Both the position numbers and the translations under genes were made by a program. A stretch of DNA of 64,000 bases from Deroplatys truncata (lineage: Eukaryota > Arthropoda > Insecta > Mantodea > Mantidae): positions 167,496,993 through 167,560,992 of the forward strand of contig CM060975.1 in NCBI GenBank assembly GCA_030765065.1, written 5' to 3'. Position 1 is the first letter of the stretch, and every line of letters begins with the position of its first letter. The notes under the pieces were generated by a model. That model made no database searches and was not told the origin of the DNA. It saw nothing but the letters and a program-made list of their open reading frames with translations. Positions 1 through 12,452 of this stretch are shown piece after piece.

Positions 1-108
1 AGCTAGATAAATAAGCTTGAGTAAGAATAATTTGTATACTCACTAATAAACGATAGAGGGTAGAGAAAGTCATGTGAATACATCATATCAGATACTTTTT
101 CACATTTT
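1..108 (-). repeat. M element, terminal fragment
   Basis: Carries the M left end in reverse: aataatttgtatactcac, a run through gatagagggtagagaaagtc and atgtgaat, matching 6860-6934 and 63840-63935. The rest of this copy lies before the window. Confidence 0.75.
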
Positions 109-1428
109 GATGTAAAATTTGGAAGTCACCGAGGAGTTTAATCAAGCAACAACTTAAATATATGAATAACCTGGAATGTAATAAACTGTGAAGGTAAAGC
201 CTTACACTGATACTACTTTATGCACAAAGTACAGAAAATTCAAGTCACATTAAAACTTTAATCATAGCAAATCGATTAATATTCTAACTTCAAACTAAAA
301 CTGATTCTGCAATTAATGGGTCTGTTTCTTTATTTTTATTTTGCGTAAAAATATTTACAATTTTAATATATATATATATATATATATAGTGTTGTGAAAG
401 GGATATTGAAGCATTAAACATTTGTTTACAGTTGTTCTTATACTATTATAATGTAAACATTATCTTGCCGTTTGAAACCTTTTACAGCATTAAGCATTTT
501 AAACAATAGTGGAAATAGAATTCATAACGTCAGCTATGCAAAACAATCAGAAATCATGTTATGGCCGTTTTGAAATCTAACCTATGAAGGTGTTTCTGTT
601 TTAATAGATTACACTCAACAATAGTTCTTGCGGCTTACCCAACACGCCTATAGTAAGGAACATTTCCTCCAGAAAGGAATTTGAAGGATTTCAAGAACTG
701 ACTAAGTATTGCTGTGGAAAAACCAATCACAAGAAAAGATTTTGCACTCTAGATAAAGCTAATTTTAGCGTTGTTTTCTAAAAAATATGTTTCGCTATTC
801 GGCAAATGTTCTTGTTAATTTTTATTCCAGCAATACCTGCAAAATGTGGCGTTTCAAATATTAGTGATTTTCTAAATGCCCTATTTAAGTTTTAACCCGA
901 TGTTTTTAAATACTCTAAACCTTGCACTATTCCCCAGAAGTTTCCTAATATGGTTGTACTTAGTATTTAAATAACTTAATTCAATAAACTATTTAAAATC
1001 ACTATTAAATATATTTTATAAAATGTATATCTTGAATTTTCTGGGAATAGTCTATGAACTCCGCTTTACACTTACTGAATCAAAGGTAACTTGAAAACTC
1101 AAGGGAGAGGCAAAGACTTGATACAGAAAAAACGCATATCTAAAAGTAATTCACAATTTGTTCGAGATACATTTCTATTTTAGCCATATCAACAATTTCT
1201 TTTAAATATTACATGCTGTATGTTTGCATTTTCCCAAGTGCAGGTAAATGTGGCGAAGAACGTTTACAGCTGTGCAGTCCTTTTTTGTCTTATCATAGAG
1301 GCTTGATGACAAAACAACTTAAATCAGTTAAGTTCCTGTAAATTTTGCATCTCTGTGGTGGTAGTTGTAGTTATACGGGTAGTATCTTTTGAGGTAGTGA
1401 CAGTATTAATAATGATAGGAGCAATATA
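109..1428. other. AT-rich non-coding sequence
   Basis: No gene or complete repeat seen. A short (TA)n tract lies at 366-388. A small reverse fragment of the M element centre (tatatcttgaattttctggg) lies near 1024. Confidence 0.6.
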
Positions 1429-2385
1429 CACTGGTGTGCAAAAACCAAAGGACGAGATGGGAAAGTAACATAACAAATGAACTATTTGGTGGAAGCAGAT
1501 ATAGATGCGGGAGCATGTTGCCAGGTCTCTCACACAGAAAGCTGGACGTCATATGGCGTGAGTGTAGGAGCCTACAGTGCCAAATGGGTCTGACCCCACA
1601 ACACGGGGCAGTTGACGAAACAGGACAAGACGGTGTGTGCCAATTAGCGAGCTAGTGCGCTGTAGTGGTGTTCTTCATTGCAACATGGCCCGTAGACACC
1701 ATTTTGATGACTGCACACGGGGAAGAATCATCAGGAAATGGAAGAAGGGCGAAGTGTGACGAGTGTTGCTCAGGAGTTTGGAATTGCTAATAGCATTGTT
1801 TCACATGTATGGGGAACCTTCCAAACCACAGGCACTGCTGTCCCAAAGAGAGGTGGTGGTCGACCACTCTCAACTACAGCAGCAGATGACCGCTACATTG
1901 TGCAACAGGCAAGAAGGGATTCACTCCAAACAGCGGTTGCAATTGCAACCACATTTAACAGGACAGCTAAGCACGCAATCTCACGATACACAGTGGCACG
2001 GCGACCACACAGAGGTGGTCTCTTTGTCCGACGGCCAGTACGTGGTGTAACATTGATATCTGCACATCGGCGGCACGGTTTGCGATGGTTCCAAGAGCAT
2101 CAAAATTGGTCCAACGAGGAACGGGGTCGCGTGCTCTTCTCGGATGAGAGCAGATTCAGTCTAAGTAGTGATTCTCGACATACCCTCATCTGGCGAGAGG
2201 AGGGAACACGTAATGAACCCAGGAACATCCTTGAACATGATCGTTTTGGTGGTCCGGGTGTTAGGGTTTGGGGAGTCATAATGTTGCATGGGCGCACGGT
2301 ACGCTCACTGGTCAACGTTATTGTGATACTGTCTCTAGCCCTAATTGAGCCTGCACGCCGTAAAATGCGGGTATACGAGTACTAA
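1429..2385 (+). mobile_element. Tc1-like DNA transposon, truncated
   Basis: The 5' end near 1429 (acactggtgtgcaaaaacc) looks like a Tc1 inverted repeat. The transposase starts at ATG 1685 (MARRHHFDD). A one-base shift near 1735 moves the frame to the open stretch ending at 2385. Seen there: a helix-turn-helix region (SVTSVAQEFGIANSIVS), GGRPLSTTA, ARRPHRGGLFVRRPV, and the first catalytic Asp in VLFSDESRFSL, followed by GGPGVRVWGVIML. After HGRT a deletion breaks the frame, and both the second catalytic Asp block and the terminal DE block are missing. No 3' inverted repeat is visible. The product would be inactive; family identity is firm. Confidence 0.9.
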
Positions 2386-3696
2386 CAAATAACAACAGAG
2401 CAGCTCCTTCCCACTCCCCAACCTTACCTCTTTTGTAAACAGAGCTATCAGTCTTGTCTCTAGTATCTCAAAAAGATTTTAATTGCAATAGTGCTCATTT
2501 ATGATCATAAATGTAGTTTAATTAAAAGAATGACATTTAAGTATTGGGGGAGTCCATTTTATTTGTAATTAACATAAAATATCTACCCGTTGGAGTACAT
2601 TCCACAAAAGATGTATTAATTCTTGTTGTACAGAACTCTTCCACAATAATTACTGCTACAGTTAATATTACCTAAATAAAGTTTGTGTCATAGCTATTCT
2701 GTTAGCTTTACCTTGTTTGTTTCTGTTTGTACATAGACAAGTAGTATAAATATATTAAATTTTGTTCTATTATACTTATGGTCTTAAAGTCGCAGACACG
2801 TAATAATGAATACTTTATTTGTAGTAAGTAATGCCGTAGTATTACCAACACTAAGTAATATCGAGAACTATAGTTAAACATATGGACACTATGCTGGATT
2901 GCAAATAGAAACTGTGTTATTGGGAATAATAAAGATAATTTCATATAATTCCATTGTTTAATCCAACACTGTTAATTTTAAAACCAATCATTTCCGCGTC
3001 CATCCTTACCTAATGTGATAAGACGTTGTTCAAGACAATTAATTTTATTTCGATGCAGCAAAATCATACGAGAAGTTTTTAATTCCCTAAATACTATCTT
3101 TATAGATGTTATTTCTATAGGTTTGTTTTTATTATAGAAACAACAAATTTTTTAAAGCGCACACAAAACTGCAAGCCGTCCTATATGATCCAAGTGGTTA
3201 ATAGACTTAAAACTACAAAAATAAATAATTGTAATTTATTATAAAGAAAAACGCATTAATCCAGATAATAGATTATGTTTGAGCGATAAATTGGGTATCT
3301 AATGCCCAATGATTTGGGTATATAATAGTCTTGTAATTAAAGGAATCGTTGTATTTTATAAAAGAATGCAACGGTTTTATAAATCACCACCTCCACATTT
3401 TGCTACCACCAATAAAATATCTAGTTTTACTGTGCATATCTGCTCTTGAATATAGTATTGTATTAGTGCCTCATTCTGATGAACTACGACTCCACGCAAT
3501 TGTATTACAAATGGGACGCACCAGAGAGTGGTAGCATTATGGTTGCTTGCGCGCGACCGAGACTTTACCGTATTGTTCGGTTTCATGCTCTCGGCTAAAT
3601 CTGTCCCGGCTGCCCTATATGGCAACCGAAGGAGGCCCGGTGAGTCACGGTCAGTCATTTTCATGAGAATGCAGACCTCGACTACTTACCTCATTC
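2386..3696. other. Intergenic AT-rich sequence
   Basis: No supported gene or repeat. From about 3500 the sequence becomes GC-richer, leading into the SINE that starts near 3697; this leader may belong to the same element. Confidence 0.5.
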
Positions 3697-4160
3697 CAGA
3701 CCGAGCGAGATGGCTCCGCGAAAACGTGCTAGGTTCGCATTCGGGAGGTATCGGGTCGATTTTCGTCGACCGCCCACTCTGACCTTGGATATTCGTTGTT
3801 TTCCCTGGATGGTAGGTAATTGCTTGGTGGTTTCTCATCTACTACGATTTCCTTTCCATCATTTCCCTTTCACTCTGCTTTCTTCTCTTCTTTCAGGTAT
3901 ACTTATAGGTTTCGTGGCGTATGGCGCTGCCGAACACATGACACTAATGCTTGCTCCAAGACTAGTCCTCATAGACACTAGAAGGCTGATTGTTTAACTG
4001 GACGTTTATTGCCTTCTCTAGGCAGTTCCAGCAGTGGGATCGGTCTTCGAGCCTGGAACAGTTAGAGACTTCCGCGTGTCTCTGTGGTCTGTCTTCCTGT
4101 AGGCCTATAGCCTCTTGAGTTCCTTCACTTCATTATTTTCTCCTAGGGGGTGGTAGTTAC
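3697..4160 (+). mobile_element. tRNA-derived SINE with shared central domain
   Basis: A tRNA-like head (A box gagcgagatggctccgcg, B box-like gggtcgatttt) is followed by a central block ggatattcgttgttttccc and ggtaggtaattg. A similar block stands in the same place in the elements at 7505-8130, 13690-14245 and 41800-41930. A pyrimidine-rich stretch (3845-3897) and a distinct body (3898-4160) follow. The last 180 bases match 20345-20520 in reverse. The 3' limit is approximate. Confidence 0.65.
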
Positions 4161-4308
4161 AATAGATCTATGCAGGTCCCAGTGCTCGAGGTGCCCCCCT
4201 CCGATATATATGCTATAACCTATACCTCGTCCCAAAAGCTGAACAGAGGGTACACTTCAATTTTAAGTAGGTAAGTGGTGTAAGGTGTGTACCATTAAAT
4301 TAATCAAG

Positions 4309-4588
4309 AATAATTGAATGAAATTGAGTTTTATTAATGGGCGCTCTTTAATTACTATGGTCCTTTGCGTCTCGTTTTATATTGGGCGTGAAAGACCGGA
4401 AATTTTGCTCAGAAGCCTCCTTATTAGGCTTGAGATTCTTTTACGCTCCGTAAATCTACGACACGGGACCACTGACTTTACTTCCTTCCGAAGAAAGCCA
4501 TGCTAAGAATTTTTACGCCCGAAAAAATCTATCGCCCTCCACCGCGTTTGAACCCGAACTTGGGAACTAGAGGCTAGCATGGTACTCC
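4309..4588 (-). mobile_element. tRNA-derived SINE, S1 family, copy 1
   Basis: Same family as 12453-12738, 15283-15532 and 32828-33116. On the minus strand it has a tRNA-like head (tagcctctagttccc, B box gttcaaac), a body with cgatggattttttcggg and ctcaagcctaataaggaggc, and an A-rich 3' end. A 7-base direct repeat AATCAAG flanks it at 4302-4308 and 4589-4595, which is likely the target duplication and sets the borders. Confidence 0.8.
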
Positions 4589-4633
4589 AATCAAGGGTGC
4601 TTTCCTACTACCAGGGCCATATAGTTTTAATTG

Positions 4634-4658
4634 TATTATTATTATTATTATTATTATT
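4634..4658. repeat. (TTA)n microsatellite
   Basis: About eight units of a trinucleotide repeat directly after the SINE flank. Confidence 0.9.
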
Positions 4659-6097
4659 GCTGTTTGTTGTTACTATTAGTACTGTTATCTAAATTCCTAT
4701 GTATCAAAATACATAGTTACTGAAATCGATAAACTAATCGAAACAATGACCTCCTTGTAAACAATTTCCCACTACTGAATTCTGCGGCAGTCACCTCCTC
4801 CTGTCCGTTGCTCGTAGGCTTACCTTGATGCATCTCCCATGTTGGTTCCAGAAGTTCGTAGTGTGCTGGTTCTCTGCAATTTTATCCTCGGCTAGCTGCA
4901 GTAAGTTTCTTTAAACTATATGGGAGCATGGACTTATCCTTGGTAAAGGAAGCGTCGATCTCGGGTGGTGATATAAGAAGACATAGACGTGCTTTGGTTA
5001 TGAAAAGATGACACTGCCGTTTCTTTTTATTTAACTAACCCACGTAGTATACAACACTGGTATTGCCCGCCGTTAAAATATTGTCCACCGCTGTTAAAAC
5101 GCGGCGCGGATATGACACGAAGTTTAAATATGCTTATTATCTCTTTACGAGTAGCGGTTCTTAGGTGTGTTTCTAAAACTGTCTTTATTCCCTTTTTGGC
5201 GCGATATCTCACACATCCTGCAGCATCTCTCCCTGACCACACATGACAAAATGCCAAACTGAAATGAAATGCCAAACTGCCCCTCATTTGTTCCTAGCAG
5301 ATCCATTTATAGTCGCAGGCTTCTGGGGCTGCTTCCTTTCCTATTGGTCCATTTTTTAGCGCCACTCGACGCGTCTCACTATTTCGTATAAACTTCCAGG
5401 GATTTCACTGGTCCAAGTTTAATATAAATCGCGGCTTTTCCTAAATTTACCGTTAAGCTATCTGTCTCTATCACTTGGTCACGGCGAATTATCAAATAAA
5501 GGGACAAAAGCGCTACACCCTCGCTGTAGGAATAATGGCCCTGGGACCAGAGAGACGTCATAAACTAGATTTTCTGCCTTCGAAGGCACTATTCCTGTAG
5601 CTATACATTTCGTCGTGGACAGTATTTTAACATAGCGCTTAAATTATTTACATTAAACCATTTATAACTCTTCTAATATTAGTAACCTAGATACATACAT
5701 AACGTTAAATCACCCTTCTTAAACTATACAAGCAGTATAAGAAAAAGATATGTACATAGTATGATTTAGCATCAATAAAAATTAATTAATAAATTATCTA
5801 TCTCGGGCTCGGCCTAGAGTTGCCGTTTCAATTCGGTTGTTCGAGGTATGTCAAACCAAAAGAACAACCTTTGCAGCTGCATAGGTATCCATATGCGCTG
5901 GCGGTAGTAATTTTGAACTTTCCTTAATGCCTAGAAGAAACGTATATTATGGCTGTGCACATCTGAAGGGTACGTGCAGACTTTTATTACGGATTGTGAG
6001 CACTAAAATCTAGTATAAAGCAAAATACGCTGCTGGAATGCTCATTTACATGCGCATTAGTAAAAGTTTTCCAATCTTTTTTAAAAAAATCCATTTT
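4659..6097. other. Intergenic, with a promoter-like or LTR-like block on the minus strand
   Basis: 4850-5560 is GC-richer. Read on the minus strand it has a CCAAT motif (accaatagg, about 5338-5346), a TATA motif 35-40 bases on (ctataaatgg, about 5305-5314) and an AATAAA at about 5187-5192. This order resembles the U3-R part of an LTR, but no paired LTR or target duplication was found. The rest (4659-4850, 5561-6097) shows nothing recognisable. Confidence 0.3.
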
Positions 6098-6449
6098 TAC
6101 CTTCTTTGCCACGTACACAATTGGTAGAGAAGGTATTGCATTCCACTGAAAACTCGATATTGAGATTTCACCTAAAATATATGTTTTGAAGCCGCATGAA
6201 TCCAAAATAGCATTTCTTTTTAGAAAAAAAGCTTGTGTGCGTCTGTGAACAGCATAACTTAAGTACCAAGATGGGTACTTAAGTTGAGTATCTGCAAAAG
6301 ATGCGACACAAAGGTTTTCAAGAAAATTCCACTAACTCAAAATACCCTTTAAATGGAATATTTTTCGAAACTTGTGATTTCCTGAAAAATGTCTTTAAAG
6401 ATCGCCAATAAAATACCTGTATTAAACATACTTATATGACAGATTATAC

Positions 6450-6490
<41 letters not shown>

Positions 6491-6934
6491 TGGGAATAGC
6501 GTAGAAGTACGCTTCATTTGTAGGGAATTCTGCATAACCCCGTATAACTGGTAAACGTTAAACAATCGAAAACGTACTACACAAAAACATTTATATATCT
6601 TTTATAATGTACGTATTTTTTGTGGTATCAGCCACTTCCGAGATATCCGTTATTAATGGTTCGAATTGCTCAATACTTAGCCACTCCTTTCAAGTACTAG
6701 TTGTTTCTCGCGATGCCATGAAAAGAGATTTAAGACCAGCGTATAGTGCTCAGGTCTAAAACATTTGATTGTCCTTTTGTATCTATGGCAAAATTGTAAT
6801 GCACCTTTATCCGGAAAGGTTTATCTCGATAAAAATGAAGTAGATAGGAAAATAACCTTTCGTAACAATAATTTTTAAACCCACTAATAAGTGATAGTGG
6901 GTAGAAAGAGTCATGTGAATTTAACCAATCAGAA
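6098..6934 (-). mobile_element. M element, full-length copy
   Basis: A complete reverse copy of about 837 bp. It runs from the right end (ttggtagagaaggtattgc at 6123) through ctgtgaacagcataactta, ggaatatttttcgaaac, a central (TA)n tract, gagatatccgttattaatgg and gtttctcgcgatgccatg to the left end (gggtagaaagagtcatgtg). No open reading frame runs through it. The short inverted ends suggest a non-autonomous DNA element. Compare the full copy at 63098-63935. Confidence 0.8.
6454..6484. repeat. (TA)n microsatellite inside M
   Basis: About 15 TA units at the centre of the M copy, where other copies have a short AT-rich tract. Confidence 0.9.
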
Positions 6935-7504
6935 GCTTTATTTTTGTGCTTATAAAACAGCCTGAACCTTAATGATTCTCTACCTTGGCCCGAGGCGCAT
7001 TTAAATGCCTTGACGTGACCATTTCCATAGGAATCTGTAATGGAATTTGCCCAGAAGCTTCGCCATAATTCTTAACAGTTGAGCTGCTTTGATTCAAAGA
7101 AAGCGTTATAAACAGTAAACAATTTCACTTACAAATATATCACACGTAAATAGAGCATAGTGTGTGTAAAGTGTTTACACACTGAAGCATTATATTGAAC
7201 TTTCGCTAAATAGAATAAGTTATCTGCAAAATAAGTTTAATTTTTCAGCATGAAACATTCATGAGCTAATTTTGCACGCTGTAATTATGACACGCTTTGT
7301 GACTCCGTGCATCTGCGGATACACTCCCATTGAGCAAGAGCATTGTTCATAACGGTGTGAAGAAGGGCGTTGTTGTCTCGAGTTGTTATGTATTATATAA
7401 TCTTGTCAAGGTAGTAAATAATAGGAATAGGATTTACGGTTGATTTGCAGATGAAGAAACTTAAAAGTCTCTGGTGTATAACACTCGCAGTTGCTTTATC
7501 CTTA
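6935..7504. other. Intergenic sequence
   Basis: No gene or repeat recognised. Confidence 0.5.
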
Positions 7505-8130
7505 TTGATTCATTGGAATTGTATGTTAGGTAACATACACTGTAACTGTTGGGGACTGGATAAATGATACTGACGAACGGCGAGGACCCCCGAAACCGGG
7601 GCAGAGCACCGCACGCAGGTCAGCCGGCTATTGTGCTTCTGCCGTGAGCCCTGGGAGGTAGGGATGAGGCAAGAACCCAAAGGGCGACCAGATCTGGATG
7701 GCAACGGATGCAAGCACAAATAGGGCGCTTCTAACGTCACCCGAGCCCACTGTATTGGACCCCGAGCCTTCGGGGGTCCTCCGAAGAAGCTACCGCCCCA
7801 GAGCAGCCAGAGGCGGGTTCTTCCGAGTAGTACTGGACGACGTCATGATGAAACTTCCATAAGCCTACAGCTACCGACCAGCCATAACCCGCCGAACACC
7901 GTCGCCTGGTCCTACAACCCTATAACAGATGACAACAAAGATGATGGGTACAAGAAATGGGGGGGCAGTTGAGTCGTGGTAGGAGATGGACCACGTCATC
8001 ATTTGCCTACCGACCAGGGGAAACCACGAAAAATCCATGGGCCAGGGTGGACGGTCGCCGGGGATCGAACCGGGGTCCTCCCGAATGTAAGTAGCACACG
8101 TTACCGTGGCGCAAACCGCTTGGTGCCGAG
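7505..8130 (-). mobile_element. Long GC-rich tRNA-derived SINE with shared central domain
   Basis: On the minus strand the head (about 8060-8130) has a perfect B box gttcgatcccc and an A box-like caagcggtttgcgccacgg. It is followed by ggatttttcgtggtttccc and ggtcggtaggcaaatg (the shared central block), a pyrimidine-rich stretch, and a body of nearly 400 bases rich in G and C. GC content stands out sharply from both flanks. The 3' limit near 7505 is by composition. The open frames in it are by-products of GC richness. Confidence 0.7.
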
Positions 8131-8679
8131 AATTAGGACAACAATCATTTGCTCACAAAACAATAGATATACAAAACTGCGAAATTTATGTCCCCGTTCT
8201 AAACTGAATGAAACTGAAGAAAATTACAAATTGATAGCATGAAATAGCGTGTTACGTATTAACCATGGTCGCTTTGCACGCTACATTTTATATCTTTCCT
8301 GTATCCGCAAAGGTTGTCTACAGTCGGAAGGATTTCCTTTCAATCAGTTATATCAACAGTCATCTTTTCATTATTTATCAGTAATTATACCTTGAATAAA
8401 TTGAAATGTGATTATTTTTCTTGATTCAGACTTATATCAACTTATGTTTTACATAAAATTAGTTTTATTGCTTTTTATATGTTATTGTTTAAATAAACTA
8501 ACAATTCTTGGACTAATTGAAATTCTATAGAATAAATTAGTAAAGATGGTTTGGGATAAGTAAAATTGGCCACTGAGAAGTCAAATTTTTCTCCAGTGCC
8601 GTTTAGAATAAGTTTTTCTATACTAAAAGAGATTCTGCCGTGTGCAAAAATGTAAAACGTTAAAACTAAGAGCTAATGT
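8131..8679. other. AT-rich intergenic sequence
   Basis: Nothing recognisable. Confidence 0.5.
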
Positions 8680-8770
8680 GTGCCACTCTCGGAAGTTCTG
8701 AGGACGGAAACCACTGCCGATGTTGCGGTAGTGAGATCGAAACTGCTGACCACATCTTTTTAATTAGATA
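8680..8770 (+). mobile_element. Small LINE C-terminal fragment
   Basis: Encodes CATLGSSEDGNHCRCCG then ETADHIFLI, the Cys-Cys-His pattern found at the C-terminus of insect LINE ORF2 proteins after the RNase H or RT region. About 30 residues remain; clade not determinable. Confidence 0.5.
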
Positions 8771-8999
8771 TTGGGAAATATCATCCATAATAGCTTTCGA
8801 TCAATAATGGTCACTGCTTTAAGAAAACAGCATTTTAGCGTGTATGAAAAAGTACAGGGATTGCCTTCTGAGTGGTCCTATTACACAGTGGACGTCATCC
8901 AGCTTATTAGAATAATACCTCATGAAATTATGTCTTTGATTCATAAACAAACATGCCGCATTAACCTACTCTTCTTCACTATAAGGAAAAAAATAAAAC

Positions 9000-9327
9000 C
9001 TGATGTGTTACATTTACATGACTTTCTACATCCTCAGCACTTATTAGTGGGTATAAAATTATTCTTATCAAAGTTTATTTTCCTATTTTCTTCATTTTAA
9101 TCGAGATAAAATTTTCCGGAAATGGTTACATTACATGTTTCGTTATAGTAGTTATAAAGAGAATACAGATAGTTAAATGTTTACGATCTGGAATTTATGT
9201 GTTGGCCTTAAAATTCCTTAAAATTCACGGGTCTCAAAACATGTATTTTTGTGAACTCTTGATATCGAATTTTCGGGTCAAATGAAATACCTTCTCTACT
9301 TACTAGGTACGTGGTAGAGGAAGTAAT
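9000..9327 (+). mobile_element. M element, internally deleted copy
   Basis: Both ends are present: tgatgtgttacatttac then atgactttctac on the left, and aataccttctctacttac with gtggtagaggaagtaa on the right. The middle of about 500 bases is missing, leaving 328 bp. This shape, ends kept and centre lost, is usual for cut-and-paste element derivatives. Confidence 0.75.
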
Positions 9328-10560
9328 AATGTAACATTCACTGAGTCATACAGGAGACAAGAAACAAGAGACATCATTACTTGCCTCTGTAACAGTTTCT
9401 CCTAACAGTATGGCATTTCATTCTATCTGATGACAATGACCATTAGTGCTATAAAAGAATATCTTGCCATTCTTGTAGAGTGCCCAAGACCAACACCAAT
9501 TACAATATTTTATTTCCTTATTTTATACCTTGTCAGTAGGCAGAGGGGTTTTCGTAAGTAAACGGAGTAATATATTACTACACGGGATAATATACGCTCC
9601 TGCCCAAACCAATACAGGGCTTCTTTGCGACTGCTCTATTTGTATGATACAGTATTTATTCACTCACTGGAGAACTGTGGCAATATGTCTAAAGTAAACA
9701 AGAGTTCATGCATATAAAACATCAGCACAACAAGTCTTTTGTAGCGGATTTTGGCATGGAACACTTCACCACAAATGGTGAAACCATAAGATGTAACATT
9801 TGAATTCAAAGAACATTTAAAACATCATGTTAAACAACCTGCAATTCAATGAAACACAAGGAACATGCAACATGATTAGGAAGGAACAACGAGGAAAGTG
9901 GATTTTCAACCTCTTCAGCTCCAAACTATGGATAGGAATTTTTCGAAAATCTGTGTCATATGCCAATAAGAATGTATATAGCTTTTAAATGTTACAGCTT
10001 TCGTACTTTCGATGTAAAAGAGAACAGAATGTAACTCAGATTTCTGTATATTAGTGCCTTAATTACATCATGAAGTTACTTTATTGCCTTCTATCAATAG
10101 TTAAACATAGTTGTTTTGGTTTGCTTCTAATACTCCTTAGTTCTGGTCTATCTGCTATTGAAATAGGATGTATGCCTTCAAACTCTGCATCATATTTGTT
10201 TACAGGGAAAACTGCAAGGTCACAAGTTCTTCCATTCTCTCGCCACCATGCCTCGGGGGGTTCCTAACTTGATGATTTACTTACTAAAATCCCTCTGCCT
10301 GCTTACCACATTGCTTCATTCTTTATTTAGTATTTACAATTTCTTATGTATTTGCTTATCTTGTATGCCTTGTTTTGTGGGCAACCGTTTCTATATTCTT
10401 GTTCGTGAGTTTCTGTTCCAAAGAATCGCAGCTCTCTTGCACTATAATTATAAGTATAGCGCACCGAAACAACGGGGAAGTGATCATTACCTCATACCAT
10501 TTGGTTGTTTAAAAAGCTCAGATTCAATTAAGGAATGCACAGTATTATTATTACTACTAC

Positions 10561-10609
<49 letters not shown>

Positions 10610-11612
10610 CATTAACTATGTCTTGGTATAAAATTCTCACCTACGTGAATTCTCGAGTAGACCTGTGTAACCAATGTTTGATATGATAAATATTTCGAGA
10701 CCCAAGGTCATGAATTTGAATGCGCATTTAAATTTTCAAGGGGAAATTGCCACTTTTTACGAGTTGTATTTAGTGAGAAAATTATAATGGAAGAATGTAC
10801 TATTTTGAATTAACTCCTGTTTCATAATTTACATGATCATAATCATCAAGGCATTGGAATTACCTTAAATAGCAAGGCATACATAATTTTATCCGAAATT
10901 AAACCAGTGAAAATTTGCAGTTATAAAAACTAAAAGCACTGCCAGGTCAGACAAATGTGCGCTCTGTAAGCGATGAGATGATACGAAAACTAATGACAGT
11001 AGGAGCCAAAGAATGTCAGTATTAGTTCTTAAGCATAATGCTATAGATTATCAGTATAATTAAACTATTACTGGTCAATCCGGCAATGGACAAGTTGTTT
11101 GGTCGAAAGGTGCTCAATCCTTTTGTGCTCTAATTGCTTATTATAACCAATTTTCAGAACCGACTACTTTTGGTCATGAATCTTTATCCACATTATACCT
11201 CATGTATTAAAATTAATTCGTTTGTCTAGACTTCAAATTGAATACTTCTGGATCTATTTCATTAATGGTCGCACTCGATCTGCCTATTGGAAGCTAATGC
11301 TTATCCAAGGTGGGTTTTCTTTCTTATTACATTAAGCTGTTCATACTAATTGCTTCTATAGTATACTAGTTTTTCAGCTAAGCTGTTCATTTATAGTTTT
11401 GCATAGCGCATAGAAGGAGAGTGTGCGCTCTACCGAAGTTGCTGTAGTCCACCGCCTAGACGGCACCACTACTACTTGCGACGGAACGAAACCGTGCATG
11501 CGCTACTACGTATTATAAAACATCCGTAACTTAAGTTTTTGAAGTCTTCAGCTGCTATAAATCTTTGAATATTCCCGAGAAATTATGATGCCTTAGACAA
11601 AGTGATCTCCCT
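9328..11612. other. Intergenic, with a trinucleotide repeat
   Basis: Mostly featureless AT-rich DNA. (TTA)n with a few ACT units lies at 10542-10609. A GC-richer patch at 11400-11510 has no recognisable content. Confidence 0.5.
10542..10609. repeat. (TTA)n microsatellite
   Basis: About 22 units with three ACT interruptions near the start. The poly-Leu reading frame across it is an artefact. Confidence 0.95.
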
Positions 11613-12266
11613 TACGAGGCTATCCAGAAAGTATCCTCCGTTCATGCATAACACGAGAAGTAGTGGAGTTAGCGCCGCCATTTCGACATCAGCATGCGTA
11701 GTGGCTCAGTACACTTCCAGCTGTGCAGGGTGGAGCATCGTACTGTCGCGTGTTTGCTAGTTATAACCTACAACATGAGCGCCGAAATAACAAATCCCGC
11801 CAAGTCTGAGGTGTGAAGTGCGTGTGAAGTGTGAAAAGGTTAAGAAAAGTAATCCGAAATAAGCGCCGTTGCCTTCTGACATCTGGTGTTGTGTTTTTGC
11901 ATGACAACGCTCGCTCTCACACAGCAAAACACACAAATAAGCTTTTGGGCAAGTTCAAATGGGACGCTTTTGATCATTCCCTGTACCGCCCGGACTTGGC
12001 CCCTGGTGCTTTCCATCTGTTCCCGGACATGAAAAAATGGCTTGCAGATCAGCGGTTTGGCAATGAAGAAGAGCTTCAAAACGCCGTGACAGGCTGGCTT
12101 AGTTCCAGGAGGCAGAGTTTTATGCAGAGGGTATTTAAAAAACTGTGAATAGGTATGACAAGTGCTTGACTCTGTTTGGGGACTATGTAGATGTGGTTTT
12201 CAGATGTATATAGTAAAGTTTTATATTTATTTAAAAACGGAGGTTACTTTCTGGACAGCCCTCGTA
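11613..12266 (+). mobile_element. Mariner element, internally deleted, both inverted repeats present
   Basis: Inverted ends of about 30 bp: tacgaggctatccagaaagt on the left and, reversed, tacgagggctgtccagaaag on the right. The terminal TA on each side fits the mariner target. The transposase start is seen at 11775 (MSAEITNPAKSEV), then most of the middle is deleted and the C-terminal part runs to 12148. That part shows the second catalytic Asp in VVFLHDNARSHTA and YRPDLAPGAFHLFPDMKKW, where the usual third catalytic Asp (PSDFHLF in relatives) is Ala. A one-base loss after FKKL ends the frame early; the following bases still encode the family's RYDKCL-FGDYV tail. Total 654 bp against about 1.3 kb for a full element. 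Confidence 0.92.
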
Positions 12267-12452
12267 TTTCTTTAGTGGTGAAAAAATCTGCTTTTCAACC
12301 AATTAAATAAAAGTTTAGGTAGAGGGCACATAAAAAGCTCTTCACAGCAAACTAACTGCGGCCACTTCACTTGAATTGCAGTTAAGCATCCAGACATTCT
12401 AAAAATATATTACCCCACAAACTGTTTCCACAGAATAGATTTTGTCATTCTC
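12267..12452. other. Short intergenic sequence
   Basis: Nothing recognisable. Confidence 0.5.

Noticed and set aside
10248-10631. Open frame of 127 codons with poly-Leu
   Set aside because: It is created by the (TTA)n tract and has no start context, domain or codon character.
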